DNA from: Natronococcus jeotgali DSM 18795
GTDB lineage: Archaea > Halobacteriota > Halobacteria > Halobacteriales > Natrialbaceae
Reading direction: 5' to 3'
Length of the DNA: 58,724 bases
Assembly (NCBI RefSeq): GCF_000337695.1
Contig: NZ_AOIA01000033.1
Location: forward strand, 1 to 58,724
Shown: in pieces, positions 49,660-58,684 of the stretch
Layout: every line of letters begins with the position of its first letter
How positions within the stretch are numbered: position 1 is the stretch's first letter
Translations under genes and position numbers: made by a program
The notes under the pieces: generated by a model
Databases searched by the model: none
Seen by the model: the letters and a program-made list of their open reading frames with translations, nothing else
What the model was told of the DNA's origin: nothing

Positions 49660-51029
49660 AACCCCTCGAGAGCCTGCGGCTGTCCTGGCGCTCGATCCGG
49701 GGCCACAAGCTCCGATCGGCGCTGACGACGCTCGGCATCGTGATCGGGATCGCCGCGGTGATCGCGTTCGTCACGCTGGGCGCGAGCCTGCAGGCGGGGA
49801 TCGTCGGCGACATCAGCCCGGACGACCAGCGCAACGTCTACGGCTGGGCAGCCGACCCCGACACCGAGGGCGGGCCGCTGGCGGGCGCTCAACCGGTCGT
49901 CAGCGGGGACGACCTCGAGACGATCGAGGACTTCGAGGCCGTCGACGCGGCCTACGGCTACGCGCCGATCCAGAGCCAGGCGATCTCGAACGGCGACGAG
50001 CGCGTCGCCCAGGGCGACGGGGTGATCGCGACCGGGCCCTCCTACGTCCGGGAGGACAGTCTCCGCGAGGGCAGACAGTTCGAACAGGGCGAGCGCGAGG
50101 CCGTCCTCAACCCCGCCGCGGCGGGCCGATTCGAGGACAACGTCAGCGTCGGCGACGAGATCGCGATCACGACCCTCGGAGGGCAATCGACGACCGCGGA
50201 GGTGGTCGGGATCACCGACAGCAACGAGGGATTGAGTCCGTTCGAGGGGTTCGAGTCCTCCCCGCGGCTCTACGTGCCGACCGATCCGTACTACCTCGAG
50301 CAGGCCGACGCCGCCGGACTCGACGGCGGCGAGGGGCCGATCGGTCCCTCGGAGGGCGCAGACGGCGTCGCAGCCAACGGGAGCGAGGAGACGAACGAGG
50401 CCGCCGGGAGCGAACGGACCGGCGAAACGAACGCGGGGACCGACGGCAGCGACGTGCGCTTTCTCGCCGTCGTCGTCGAGGCTCCCTCCGCCGACTCGAC
50501 CGACGTCGACGCCGCCCGTGAAGCCGCGGTCGACTACCTCGAGAGCGACGACTCCGACGCCAGCGAGTTCCTCGGCGACGAACTCGCGATGACGTTCCAG
50601 ACCAGCGCCGAGTTGCTCCAGCAACTCGAGGACGTCCTCGAGCTGTTACAGAGCTTCATCGTCGGGATCGCGGCGATCTCCCTGCTGGTGGGCTCGATCG
50701 GAATCGCGAACATCATGCTGGTCAGCGTCACCGAGCGAACCCGCGAGATCGGGATCATGAAGGCCGTCGGCGCCCAGAATCGCGACGTTCTGGGGCTGTT
50801 CCTCGCCGAGGCGGTGATCCTCGGCATGGTCGGCGCGATCCTGGGAACCGCTCTCGGGCTGGTTGCGGGCTATCTGGGCGCGTGGTACGTCGATCTACCG
50901 CTGGTCTACCCCTACGAGTACGTGGCGCTCGCGGTCGCCGTCGGGCTCCTGGTCGGAATCCTCTCGGGGCTGTACCCCGCCTGGCGGGCCGCCCGGACGG
51001 ACCCGATCGACGCGCTCCGGTACGAGTGA
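49656..51029 (+). CDS. ABC transporter permease, MacB/FtsX type
   Basis: A 457-residue protein with one N-terminal helix (LGIVIGIAAVIAFVTLG, about residues 28-44), a large extracellular domain (about 45-315) and three C-terminal helices. The FtsX region reads IGIANIMLVSVTERTREIGIMKAVGAQNRDVL, followed by a final LSGLYPAWRAARTDPIDALRYE. The extracellular domain includes an acidic, glycine-rich insert near residues 225-265 that is probably disordered. It forms a MacB-like complex with the ATPase encoded just upstream. Substrate unknown. Confidence 0.92.
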   Translation: MKPLESLRLSWRSIRGHKLRSALTTLGIVIGIAAVIAFVTLGASLQAGIVGDISPDDQRNVYGWAADPDTEGGPLAGAQPVVSGDDLETIEDFEAVDAAYGYAPIQSQAISNGDERVAQGDGVIATGPSYVREDSLREGRQFEQGEREAVLNPAAAGRFEDNVSVGDEIAITTLGGQSTTAEVVGITDSNEGLSPFEGFESSPRLYVPTDPYYLEQADAAGLDGGEGPIGPSEGADGVAANGSEETNEAAGSERTGETNAGTDGSDVRFLAVVVEAPSADSTDVDAAREAAVDYLESDDSDASEFLGDELAMTFQTSAELLQQLEDVLELLQSFIVGIAAISLLVGSIGIANIMLVSVTERTREIGIMKAVGAQNRDVLGLFLAEAVILGMVGAILGTALGLVAGYLGAWYVDLPLVYPYEYVALAVAVGLLVGILSGLYPAWRAARTDPIDALRYE

Positions 51030-51032
51030 CCG

Positions 51033-51665
51033 TTAGCCTCGCTCGTCGGGATCGTCCCCGCGACGCCGCGGCGGGTCCGACCGCCCGGACGACGGGCGGT
51101 CGGGTTCGAGATCGGAGTCTGCGCTCTCGGATTCCGGATCGTCCGCGCGCGCCGGGTCCACGCGACCGCGCTCGTTCGGCCGTCGGGACGGCGCTCGAGA
51201 CGTGGGGTCGGCCGACGTGCGATCGCTTCTCCGGGCGCGACCGTCGCTCGAGCGGTCGCGGTCCATCCCGATCGTCTCCCGCGTTCGCGCGTGCCGCGTC
51301 GGGTACTTCCGCGCAAGGTAGGCCCCGAGATACCCGCCGAGCAGCGAGAGGCCGACGGTGTAGACGAACGCGAACAGGACCCCGACGAGGATCAGCAGGA
51401 CGACGAACGCGAAGCCCTCCGCGGGCGCGGCGGCGACGCCGAACCCGAACCCGACGAAGCCGATCCCCAACACGGCGGCCGCGGCGATCGGGACGAACGC
51501 GATCGCGCCGGCGAGAGCGCCGACGATCGCTCCGTCGCGGTCGTTCGGCCCCTCGAGGAAGCCAGCGACGGCGCCGCCGATGACCGTGGAAAAGGGGATG
51601 AACGAGAGGACGATACCGACGATCGCACCGATGATCGCGTTGATGACCGTTCGGCCACTGACCAT
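51033..51665 (-). CDS. DUF5518-type membrane protein
   Basis: A 210-residue protein. The first 110 residues hold glycine-rich membrane helices (VINAIIGAIVGIVLSFIPFSTVIGGAVAGFL, then more to about residue 118), typical of haloarchaeal DUF5518 proteins. The last 90 residues form an arginine- and aspartate-rich, low-complexity cytoplasmic or external tail. Function unknown; the family often occurs near membrane-protein genes. Its stop is 4 nt from the end of the MacB-like permease gene. Confidence 0.8.
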   Translation of the reverse strand: MVSGRTVINAIIGAIVGIVLSFIPFSTVIGGAVAGFLEGPNDRDGAIVGALAGAIAFVPIAAAAVLGIGFVGFGFGVAAAPAEGFAFVVLLILVGVLFAFVYTVGLSLLGGYLGAYLARKYPTRHARTRETIGMDRDRSSDGRARRSDRTSADPTSRAPSRRPNERGRVDPARADDPESESADSDLEPDRPSSGRSDPPRRRGDDPDERG

Positions 51666-51704
51666 GCGGGATCGACGACGGGCAGGGGGAAAACCGTTGG
51701 GAGG

Positions 51705-54089
51705 TCAGGAGCGTCGCGACCGGAACCGATCGAGTCCGACCTCGAGCATGTCGGGGCTGACGGGCTGGAACTCGCCGTCGTCGGAGAGGTACTCTCGCAC
51801 CGAGTCCCAGCTGTCCCGGGCGTAGCGCTCGTCGAGCAGGACCCGGACGCCGACGTCCTCGGCCGAGCGGATGACCCGGCCGACCGCCTGGCGGGCCTTC
51901 CGGACCGCCGGGATCGTCAGCGCGTACTCGAACCCGTCGCCGAAGGCGTCGTCGTAGGCCCGGCGCACGGCCGTCGTCCGCGGGCTCGAGGTGTTGACGA
52001 TCGGGACGCCACAGACCACGGCAGCGGAGAGGCGGTCGCCGCTGTAGTCGACGCCTTCAGTGAGCGTCCCCCGCAGGCTCGTGACGAGCACCTTGCCCTC
52101 GCCCGCGAAGAAGTCGCTCTTGAGCGACTGGGTCGTCTCGTCGTCGCTGGCGGCGTCGAGCAGGACGGGTTTGTCGATCCGATCCTCGAGGGCGCCCGCG
52201 ATCCACTCGGCTTCCGCGTAGCTCGGCATCCCGACAAGGACGTTGCCCGGGAGGCGGGCGACCGTCGCGACGGCGTCGGCGTAGTGGGTCCGCGTCGCGT
52301 TCGAGTCGCCGGGACGGCCCCGGTTGTCGTATGTGTACTTGGGCGCGGCGACCGCGAAGCTCTCGTGGTTCTCCTCGGGGAAGTGCAGGCCGTAGCGCCG
52401 TTCGACGACCGGCCGATTCCGCTCGTCGGCGAGGTGGTCCAGCCCCGTCACCTCGGTGAACGCCTCGACGGGCTCGAGGGTGGCGCTCATCAGGATCCCC
52501 CCGCCGAACGCCGCCAGGCGGTCGCCGATTGCGTCGCTGGGAACGCAGTTGTGCAGGGCGAGCCTGGCGGTGTAGGCACGCCGCCAGGAGTCGGCCGGTT
52601 CGGTCTCGTCCCAGGTGCGCTCGAGTTCGATCTCCCGGAAGTAGTCGGTGTGATCCCGGCGGTACCACTCCCCGAGGACGCGGCCGACGGCGGGGGCCGC
52701 GCGGGTGCGGTCCTCGTCCTCGGCCTCGTTTAACACGCGCTCGACGACGGCGCCGACGTCCTCGGCTCGGACCCAGACGGCGTCGCCGTAGCCCGCGTCG
52801 GCGGCCCACTCGGTGAGGTCGTCGACGGCCGGTTCCTGGGGATCCCGGAGCGGGATTTCGGCGTCCGAGAGCTCGGTCGGATTCGACTGCCACCCCCGGT
52901 GGTTCCGGTCGAGGTGGGCGGTAACGCGGCGGTCGAGTTCGTCCCGGAGGTCCCGAACGAACTCGAGGGTGCGGGATAGCTCCTCGGCGGAGACGTCGCT
53001 GTCCTCGAGTTCGCCCCGGACGAGGTCGGCGTCGGCCGTCTTCGAACCGCCCTGTGCCTGGCGACCCTCGCGTTCGAACTGCAGCGGTTGGAACACCCGG
53101 GAGAGCTCCGTTTCCGCGTCCCGCAACGTCTGGTCGGCGACGCCGTCGCTGACCAGATCGCGCACGCGGGGCTCGAGCATGTGGGCCTCGTCGCAGACGA
53201 CGAACGTCGAGTCGTCGAGCAGAGCGCCCGTAAACGCGGTCGTCGTGGTCGGATCGAACGCGTGGTAGTAGTTGCCGACGACGACCTCGACGTGGCCGAG
53301 TGCGGCGCCCATCACGGAGTGGGGACAGGTGCCGTGGCGGACCGAGCGCGCGACGAGGTCGTCGGGGGTCAACATCCCGGCGTCGGTGAAATCGAAGGGG
53401 ACGGCCTCGGCGGGGTCGCCGTCGTCCTCGTCGGGCAGGTCCTCGAGGTACTGGGCGTAGAAGGGACAGTACTCAGTCTCGGCGCCGACCGCGCCGCCGT
53501 CGCCGTAGGTCGGCATCTCCGGCGGGTAGGCTGCGGTCTCCCCGGCGGTCTCGAGGAACCGGCCTGCCGCTCCCGTCGCGCCGCTGTCGGCGAGGCCGGT
53601 CTGTTGCTGGCGGGCGCGGGCAGTCAGCGTGTCCGCGGTCGTCTCCCCGCCCTCGCCGGTCAGCTCGCGGGTCCGATCCCGCAGGCTCTCGCAGCGATCG
53701 TAGACGTTGCCGTCGTCGATTCCGCCCGCGCCCGCGCGGTTGTACGGGCAGACGTCGGCCTTCCCGACGAGGGTCAGCCCCGAGACGGGGTTCCAGTCGT
53801 CGGGGAGGTTCGCGTTGATCGTCGCTAAGTCCTCCTCGAACTGGCGTAGCTGCTGTTTGACGCTCGTGAGGACGAACACGCGCTCGTAGTCGGTGTCGGG
53901 GTCGCGAACGAGGTCGATCCCGGCGGTGAGCGCGATCATCGTCTTCCCGGTCCCGCAGGCGCCCTCGACGACGGTGTAGCCGCCGTCTCGGGCGGTGTCG
54001 ATGGCGGTCTCGATACCGTCGACCTGCTCGTCGTAGGGCTGGGGGTGGCCGAAGATCGAGCGCCAGTCGGTCATTCCTGCCGTACTCAT
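51705..54089 (-). CDS. Rad3/XPD-like DNA helicase with Fe-S cysteines
   Basis: A 794-residue superfamily 2 helicase, 5'-3' type by family. Walker A GACGTGKT is at residues 43-50 and the DEAH box at 300-303. Four cysteines between them (C114, C133, C208, C255) fit the [4Fe-4S] site of XPD and DinG proteins. The C-terminal motor has VVCGVPIVNTSSPRTTAVRRAYDD and the motif VI-like QAVGRVIRSAEDVG. It probably acts in repair or fork processing. Start ATG 54089; ATG 54074 is an alternative. The insert between C133 and C208 is long and low-complexity. Confidence 0.93.
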   Translation of the reverse strand: MSTAGMTDWRSIFGHPQPYDEQVDGIETAIDTARDGGYTVVEGACGTGKTMIALTAGIDLVRDPDTDYERVFVLTSVKQQLRQFEEDLATINANLPDDWNPVSGLTLVGKADVCPYNRAGAGGIDDGNVYDRCESLRDRTRELTGEGGETTADTLTARARQQQTGLADSGATGAAGRFLETAGETAAYPPEMPTYGDGGAVGAETEYCPFYAQYLEDLPDEDDGDPAEAVPFDFTDAGMLTPDDLVARSVRHGTCPHSVMGAALGHVEVVVGNYYHAFDPTTTTAFTGALLDDSTFVVCDEAHMLEPRVRDLVSDGVADQTLRDAETELSRVFQPLQFEREGRQAQGGSKTADADLVRGELEDSDVSAEELSRTLEFVRDLRDELDRRVTAHLDRNHRGWQSNPTELSDAEIPLRDPQEPAVDDLTEWAADAGYGDAVWVRAEDVGAVVERVLNEAEDEDRTRAAPAVGRVLGEWYRRDHTDYFREIELERTWDETEPADSWRRAYTARLALHNCVPSDAIGDRLAAFGGGILMSATLEPVEAFTEVTGLDHLADERNRPVVERRYGLHFPEENHESFAVAAPKYTYDNRGRPGDSNATRTHYADAVATVARLPGNVLVGMPSYAEAEWIAGALEDRIDKPVLLDAASDDETTQSLKSDFFAGEGKVLVTSLRGTLTEGVDYSGDRLSAAVVCGVPIVNTSSPRTTAVRRAYDDAFGDGFEYALTIPAVRKARQAVGRVIRSAEDVGVRVLLDERYARDSWDSVREYLSDDGEFQPVSPDMLEVGLDRFRSRRS

Positions 54090-54168
54090 CGTCGGTCGCT
54101 CATAGCGTTGACGGACCGTAGCCGCGGCTTCGGATATAAACTTCGGCAGGGACCGACGACCGATCGCG

Positions 54169-54795
54169 TCAGCGGCTTCGGGAGTCGGTCGCCAGCGCGA
54201 TCGACCGCTCGAGCAAGCGCTTGACCGCGAGCAGCGAATCTCGAAGGACCGGCGCGCCGTCGTAGAGCCACAGCAAGCCGGCGATCCCGGCCAGCCCGAA
54301 CTGGAAGAGGAGGTACGGCGAGAGGTCGCCCGACAGCAGCTGGAAGAGGTACCGGAAGAAGTACACGAGGAACTGGTCGACCACGCCGATGCTCGTCTCG
54401 CGAGCGTAGAGCTGTGCCTGATCCTGCTCGAGGGGCCACAGGAGGACCCAGAAGCTGAGGTGCCCGTCGCGGAGGTAGCCGTCGAGGACGTCGGCGGGGA
54501 GGTGCGCGAGGTAGCCGAGGGCGAAGGCGAGGCCGGCCCGAAACCTGCCCCGGGACCGCGCGAGCGCGCCGACGGCGATCGACAGGGGGACGGCGAAGAA
54601 AATCGAGTGGCCGATCGCGTAGCCGACTTCGAAGATCTCGAACTCCCAGGCCAGGGGCTTGTCGATCAGGTCGGGGAGGACGGAGGCGAAGACGATCGCG
54701 AACGCCTCGAGCCCGCCGGGCGAGTCGCGGTAGTAGGCGTGATAGAACAGCGAGTACGCGACGTATCCGACGATCGCGTGTTCCCACGGCCACAT
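54169..54795 (-). CDS. YdjM-like membrane-bound metal-dependent hydrolase
   Basis: A 208-residue protein with five or so membrane segments. Candidate metal residues are H6 in MWPWEHAIVGY, D42/D45 in LPDLIDKPL, H63 in YAIGHSIFFA and H97-x3-D101 in LAHLPADVLD. This pattern matches PF04307 (YdjM), a predicted membrane metal hydrolase. Its substrate is unknown, perhaps lipid phosphate or phosphonate. It lies downstream of the DUF1684 gene's divergent promoter and stands alone on the minus strand. Confidence 0.85.
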   Translation of the reverse strand: MWPWEHAIVGYVAYSLFYHAYYRDSPGGLEAFAIVFASVLPDLIDKPLAWEFEIFEVGYAIGHSIFFAVPLSIAVGALARSRGRFRAGLAFALGYLAHLPADVLDGYLRDGHLSFWVLLWPLEQDQAQLYARETSIGVVDQFLVYFFRYLFQLLSGDLSPYLLFQFGLAGIAGLLWLYDGAPVLRDSLLAVKRLLERSIALATDSRSR

Positions 54796-54915
54796 ACCCG
54801 TCCTCGGCCGTCGGGACTAATAACTCTTCCTGGGTAGTTAGTAACAATCGACGGATACGTGAAGCGTTCGGCGTCGGAGCACAACGCCTTCCCCGTTCGA
54901 TTCCCAACCGACCGT

Positions 54916-55491
54916 ATGAGCGATTCGATCGACGTCGACGAGTGGCGCGCGGAACTCGAGTCCAAACGCGCCGAGAAGGACGACTTCTTCGCCGAGCACC
55001 CCCAGTCGCCGGTCCCGCCCGAGGATCGCGACGGATTCGAGGGGCTGGAGTACTTCGAGCCCGATCCGACCTACCGAGTGACCGCGGCCGTGACCGCCCA
55101 CGACGATCCCGAGGTCGTCCTGATGGACACGACCGCGGGTCGGGAGATGCGGTACCTTCGGGCCGCGACGCTCGAGTTCGAGTTCGATCGCGAGGACGAG
55201 GACCTCGAGGACGGCACGTTCGAGCTGGCGGCCTACCAGCTCGAGAGCCCGAACGAGGAGCCCTACTTCGTCCCGTTCCGGGACAAGACGACGGGCCAGC
55301 AGACCTACGAGGGCGGACGGTACATGGAACTCGCCGCAGATCGGGACCTCGAGACGGGCGACGAACTGGTCGTCGACTTCAACCTCGCGTACACGCCGTT
55401 TTGCGCCTACAGCGAGACGTTCGACTGCCCGCTGCCGCCGGAGGAGAACTGGCTCGAGGTGGCGATCCCGGCCGGCGAGCGGTTCGAGTAG
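54916..55491 (+). CDS. DUF1684-family protein
   Basis: A 191-residue protein from ATG 54916. The N-terminal helix (WRAELESKRAEKDDFFAEHPQSP) is followed by a beta domain with FEGLEYFEPDP, a central FVPFRDKTTGQQTYEGGRYMEL and the terminal AYTPFCAYSETFDCPLPPEENWLEV. These phrases are the DUF1684 hallmarks. No enzymatic function is established, although a haem-free antioxidant or binding role has been suggested by its conserved Cys and His residues; I cannot verify this. It is divergent from the YdjM-like gene. Confidence 0.87.
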   Translation: MSDSIDVDEWRAELESKRAEKDDFFAEHPQSPVPPEDRDGFEGLEYFEPDPTYRVTAAVTAHDDPEVVLMDTTAGREMRYLRAATLEFEFDREDEDLEDGTFELAAYQLESPNEEPYFVPFRDKTTGQQTYEGGRYMELAADRDLETGDELVVDFNLAYTPFCAYSETFDCPLPPEENWLEVAIPAGERFE

Positions 55492-55557
55492 CGTAGACGA
55501 CCGGTCGTTGGGTTCGGATCGGCCGTTTCGGATCGACCGTCCCGTTTCGAGTCGAAC

Positions 55558-56238
55558 TCAGTGCGCGACCCCGACCGTGAGCAGGGTGCCGTACTCGCGG
55601 TAGCGCTCGACCATCGCCTCGCGGGTGTCCCATTCCTCGAGCGGGAACTCCGCCTCGCTGGGGATGGCGATCTCTCGGTCCGGGATGTTGTCCTGCTCGG
55701 CGACCGAGAGACCCGCCGCGCGGAACGCCTCGCGGTACTGGTCGCGGTCCCAGCGGGTCATCTCCACGGTGATGTTGTCCTGCCACTCGTGGGAGTGGAC
55801 GTTCTCCTCGTAGTAGTTGACGGCGCAGTAGAACGTGCCGCCCGGACGGAGGATCCGCGCGATCTCCTCGAGGGTCTCGTGGGGATCGGCGGCGTAGTAG
55901 AAGGCCTCCATCGACCAGACGTGGTCGATCGAGTCGTCGTCGAACGGCAAGGCGCCGAAGTCGCCGACGACGTAGCCGACCTGCGGATCGTCGGTGTAGC
56001 CCGCGGCGTTGCGGGCCATCTCGGGCGAGCCGTCGAGCCCGTAGATTCGCCCGGCCTCCTTGGTGTCCCGCAGCGCGCGGCCGGCGTAGCCGCTGCCACA
56101 GCCCAGATCGAGGACGGTGTCGCCGGGCTCGACGGGCAGCCGCGCGAGCGCGTGCTTTGCGGTGTGCCAGTGTCGTTCCTCCATGCCCCTGTCGCGGCCG
56201 CTCGTAGCCCACTCGTCGAACTCTTCGCGTACGCTCAT
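55558..56238 (-). CDS. class I SAM-dependent methyltransferase
   Basis: About 226 residues from ATG 56238 (MSVREEFDEWA); ATG 56250 adds four. A Rossmann methyltransferase with motif I VLDLGCGSGYAGRAL, acidic residue after strand 2 (IYGLDGSPEMA) and motif IV region VVGDFGALPFDDDSID. The SMEAFYYAADPHETL and ILRPGGTFYCAVNYYEENVHSHEWQ segments show a UbiE/COQ5-like group that methylates small molecules. A DtxR-type palindrome lies about 70 nt upstream, so it may be iron-regulated. Substrate unknown. Confidence 0.88.
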   Translation of the reverse strand: MSVREEFDEWATSGRDRGMEERHWHTAKHALARLPVEPGDTVLDLGCGSGYAGRALRDTKEAGRIYGLDGSPEMARNAAGYTDDPQVGYVVGDFGALPFDDDSIDHVWSMEAFYYAADPHETLEEIARILRPGGTFYCAVNYYEENVHSHEWQDNITVEMTRWDRDQYREAFRAAGLSVAEQDNIPDREIAIPSEAEFPLEEWDTREAMVERYREYGTLLTVGVAH

Positions 56239-56308
56239 ACCGATACGCATTCCGCCAGAGGGTCAAAACGGGTTCGGCTCTCGACCGGAGCGCTACCGGT
56301 AGATTCTT

Positions 56309-56324
56309 TAGGCTGGCCTAAAAA
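56309..56324. promoter_or_regulatory. DtxR/SirR-type palindrome
   Basis: TTTAGGC and GCCTAAA flank a TG centre, a near-perfect 16-bp palindrome close to the TTAGGCT...GCCTAA box of DtxR/IdeR-type iron regulators, also used in haloarchaea. It lies about 70 nt before the methyltransferase gene. The rest of 56251-56623 holds no convincing gene. Confidence 0.6.
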
Positions 56325-56623
56325 GAGGGGAGCGGAGAGGTGTCGGACGGCCGAAATCCGTGGGCATCGGAGGCGGGCCGAGCGAGAAACCGTAGCGATT
56401 CCGACCTCTCGATCCTTCTCGTCGAAGCCGAACCGAACCAGCGACAGCGCCATCCGCCGCCGATCGATCGGATCCGACGGAGCGGCCGGGCCGCCTCGAG
56501 GACCCGTTTCCGTCCGCGAGGTGACGACACGGGTCGGATTCGGCGGACACGAGCGCGGGCGTCGCGTGCTGCCGGACGACACATCCGCAGAACTAAGTCA
56601 GTTCCGCCAATTGATCACGCAAT

Positions 56624-57202
56624 ATGGAGTACGAACTGGCGATCGAGGGGACCCCCGAGACGGTCCCCGGGGGCACCGGTATCCTTCTGTTGCACCCGAG
56701 CACCGGTGAGACCGACCGCATCGACACCGACTTTCTCAAGACCGACACCGACAACTTTCTGGTCGTCTCCACGCGAACGACCGCCCGCGAAGCCAGACAG
56801 AAACTCGAGTACTACGACGTCGACGAGACCTGCGCCGAAATTCTGGATACCCTGAGCATCGAACGGGGCTACTCGCGGCGATCCAGCGACACCGTCCACT
56901 ACGTCGCCGCCCCCGACGACGTCGACGGCATCGTCGACCACATCGACGGATTCCTCTCGGATCACGACGGGAAGCTCCGGCTCAGCTTCGACTCGGTGAC
57001 CGAACTCGCCTACTACGCCGGAGAGGAGCGAGCCCTCGAGGCCGCCGAGCGCATCCTCGAACTGCTCGAAGAACACGACGCCGTCGGCCTGTTCCACCTC
57101 TCGGAGGACCCCCACGACGAGGCGTTCGTCGAGCGGTTCCGCGAGCTGTTCGACGGCACCATCGATCTCGACGAGGACGGCACCGTCGAGGCGGCGTTCT
57201 AG
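56624..57202 (+). CDS. haloarchaeal conserved protein, DUF7090-like
   Basis: A 192-residue protein. MEYELAIEGTPETVPGGTGILLLHPSTGETDRIDTDFLKTD and ERGYSRRSSDTVHYVAAPDD, with a terminal acidic helix, recall the haloarchaeal DUF7090 family. The GTGILLLHPSTGE stretch resembles a RAD55/KaiC core but lacks the Walker A lysine, so ATP binding is doubtful. The stop overlaps that of the convergent DUF7089-like gene by 2 nt (CTAG), so the pair is tightly packed and probably conserved together. Confidence 0.75.
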   Translation: MEYELAIEGTPETVPGGTGILLLHPSTGETDRIDTDFLKTDTDNFLVVSTRTTAREARQKLEYYDVDETCAEILDTLSIERGYSRRSSDTVHYVAAPDDVDGIVDHIDGFLSDHDGKLRLSFDSVTELAYYAGEERALEAAERILELLEEHDAVGLFHLSEDPHDEAFVERFRELFDGTIDLDEDGTVEAAF

Positions 57203-57981
57203 TCCTCGAGCGCGTCGAACGTCTTTTCGGCCCACGTCACCGCGTAGTCCGACCCATGAACCCGGTAGGCGTCGGTGTCGAGCGCGGCGAACGGCGCCGG
57301 CAGCTCGAGCCCGTGTTTGATCGCGGCGCAGGCGAGTTCGGTCGCGTCCGCGAAGTCGGTCTCGCCGCGGGCGACGGCTTCCGGCAGTCCGGACACCCGC
57401 TCCTCCAGCCGAGCGCCCGCGTCTCGCCAGGCGTCGGCCAGCCCCGGGTGGGCGTCGTCCCACGCGGCGAACACCTCGCGCGTGCGAAGTCCCGTCCAGC
57501 CGTCGTACAGCGCCGCGGCGACCTGGTACGTGCCAGCCGGGTCGAGTGTCGTCGCCCGCTCGAGAGCGGGATACTCGTCTTCGAAAAAACCGATGAAGTG
57601 TTCGGGAACGCCCAGCCCGACCTCGACGAGCGCTTCCGCGAGCAGAAAGTCGAGGAACGGTTCGGGCGATCCCTCGACGCGAGGTTTGACGATGATCGTC
57701 GGCGGGTCGGTCTGGCGGGTCCAGGCAATGCTTCCGTCGCCGGGCATCCCGACCGTGAAGTCGCCGCTCGCGTAGCGGGCGAGCAGCTCCGGGACGTCCT
57801 CGGGGAGCCACGCGGCCGGGTACGTCGCCGGCTCGAGCGAGTCCACGAGCAGTCCGAGCTCCTCGGCCTGGGCCGGGGGGAGCGTCTCGAAGTCGCGCTC
57901 GCAGTCGACGACGACGGCGTCGGGCGCGTGTTCCTTCCGGACCGCCGCGACTGCGCTCGAGAGCTCTCGAGCGGCGAACAT
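57199..57981 (-). CDS. haloarchaeal conserved protein, DUF7089-like
   Basis: A 260-residue soluble protein. The middle has LARYASGDFTVGMPGDGSIAWTRQTDPPTIIVKPR, FLDFLLAEALVEVGLGVPEHFIGFFEDEYPAL and YQVAAALYDGW; the end is helical and acidic. I recall this as haloarchaeal family DUF7089. No catalytic motif is known. Its ATG overlaps the stop of the small upstream ORF (TAATG), so the two are probably translated together. Convergent with the DUF7090-like gene. Confidence 0.75.
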   Translation of the reverse strand: MFAARELSSAVAAVRKEHAPDAVVVDCERDFETLPPAQAEELGLLVDSLEPATYPAAWLPEDVPELLARYASGDFTVGMPGDGSIAWTRQTDPPTIIVKPRVEGSPEPFLDFLLAEALVEVGLGVPEHFIGFFEDEYPALERATTLDPAGTYQVAAALYDGWTGLRTREVFAAWDDAHPGLADAWRDAGARLEERVSGLPEAVARGETDFADATELACAAIKHGLELPAPFAALDTDAYRVHGSDYAVTWAEKTFDALED

Positions 57982-58070
57982 TAGACGAGAACGGTCTGGA
58001 AAATGATCAGGACCGACAGCAGCGCCGACGCGGCGATCGTGGCGAGAACGGCCTTGGTTGGGGTACTCAT
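57981..58070 (-). CDS. putative 29-residue single-helix membrane peptide
   Basis: ATG to TAA gives 29 residues: a short polar start (MSTPTK) and one hydrophobic stretch, AVLATIAASALLSVLIIFQT, ideal for a single membrane helix. Its TAA overlaps the ATG of the DUF7089-like gene by one base, a coupled layout. It is too short for routine gene callers. A function such as anchoring or regulating its partner is plausible, not shown. Confidence 0.6.
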   Translation of the reverse strand: MSTPTKAVLATIAASALLSVLIIFQTVLV

Positions 58071-58306
58071 GTTCGGAGGCTATCGGCCGGGTCGCTTAAA
58101 TCCATCTGTCTCGGTCGAAATCGCGACCTCACGAAGGCCCGGAGCGAGGGCGACGGCTCGTCGTTCGCGGGCACAATCGTCCCGACGGGCGTGGCGCGAC
58201 CCCCGACGATCGTTCGCGCACCGTCGGTTCGACTGCAACGCTTCGCCGGAACGGGGCGCTTCGGGAGGCGGTACTCGAGGTTACAGTCGAAACGAGGGGG
58301 TCGGAA

Positions 58307-58684
58307 TCACTCGTCCGCGTCGTCGTGCCAGGATTCGGGGACGTCGATAACGTAGCGGCCGTCCTCCTGGAGCGAGATGATGTACTCCTCACGGTTGTAC
58401 AGTTCCATGAGGTTGAGTTCGTACTGCCCGGGTCGGAGGATCTTGATGCTCTCGAACTGTTCGTTGAGCTCGGCTCGGAGCTCCTCGATCGACGGCCGTT
58501 CGCCGGAGGGCTCGCTGACGACTCGACCGTTGTCGGGCGTCCGCTCGCGTTCGCCGTCGTCGATCGGGTCGACTTCGGTGATGGGATCGCCCCGCTGGGC
58601 CGCGCTCGAGCCGGACGGAAGGTCGTCGGCCGGGACGACCTCGCTGCGGGCGCTGGCCTGGGCCGAATCCTCCGACTCCGCCAT
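58307..58684 (-). CDS. haloarchaeal hypothetical protein, acidic N-terminus and small C-terminal domain
   Basis: A 125-residue protein. About 65 acidic, low-complexity residues are followed by a compact domain: IEELRAELNEQFESIKILRPGQYELNLMELYNREEYIISLQEDGRYVIDVPESW. That segment looks like a helix followed by beta strands and is conserved in my memory of haloarchaea, without a function. The frame may remain open upstream past 58684, but the ATG there is the simplest start. The 58071-58306 spacer before it holds no gene. Confidence 0.6.
   Translation of the reverse strand: MAESEDSAQASARSEVVPADDLPSGSSAAQRGDPITEVDPIDDGERERTPDNGRVVSEPSGERPSIEELRAELNEQFESIKILRPGQYELNLMELYNREEYIISLQEDGRYVIDVPESWHDDADE

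Noticed and set aside
48880-51029. MacB-type drug efflux system
   Set aside because: Only the ATPase and permease are present and the substrate cannot be inferred, so the drug-efflux label was not used.
56340-56855. 171-codon plus-strand open frame after the iron box
   Set aside because: It is arginine/serine-rich and overlaps the DUF7090-like gene in another frame; no promoter or conserved phrase supports it.
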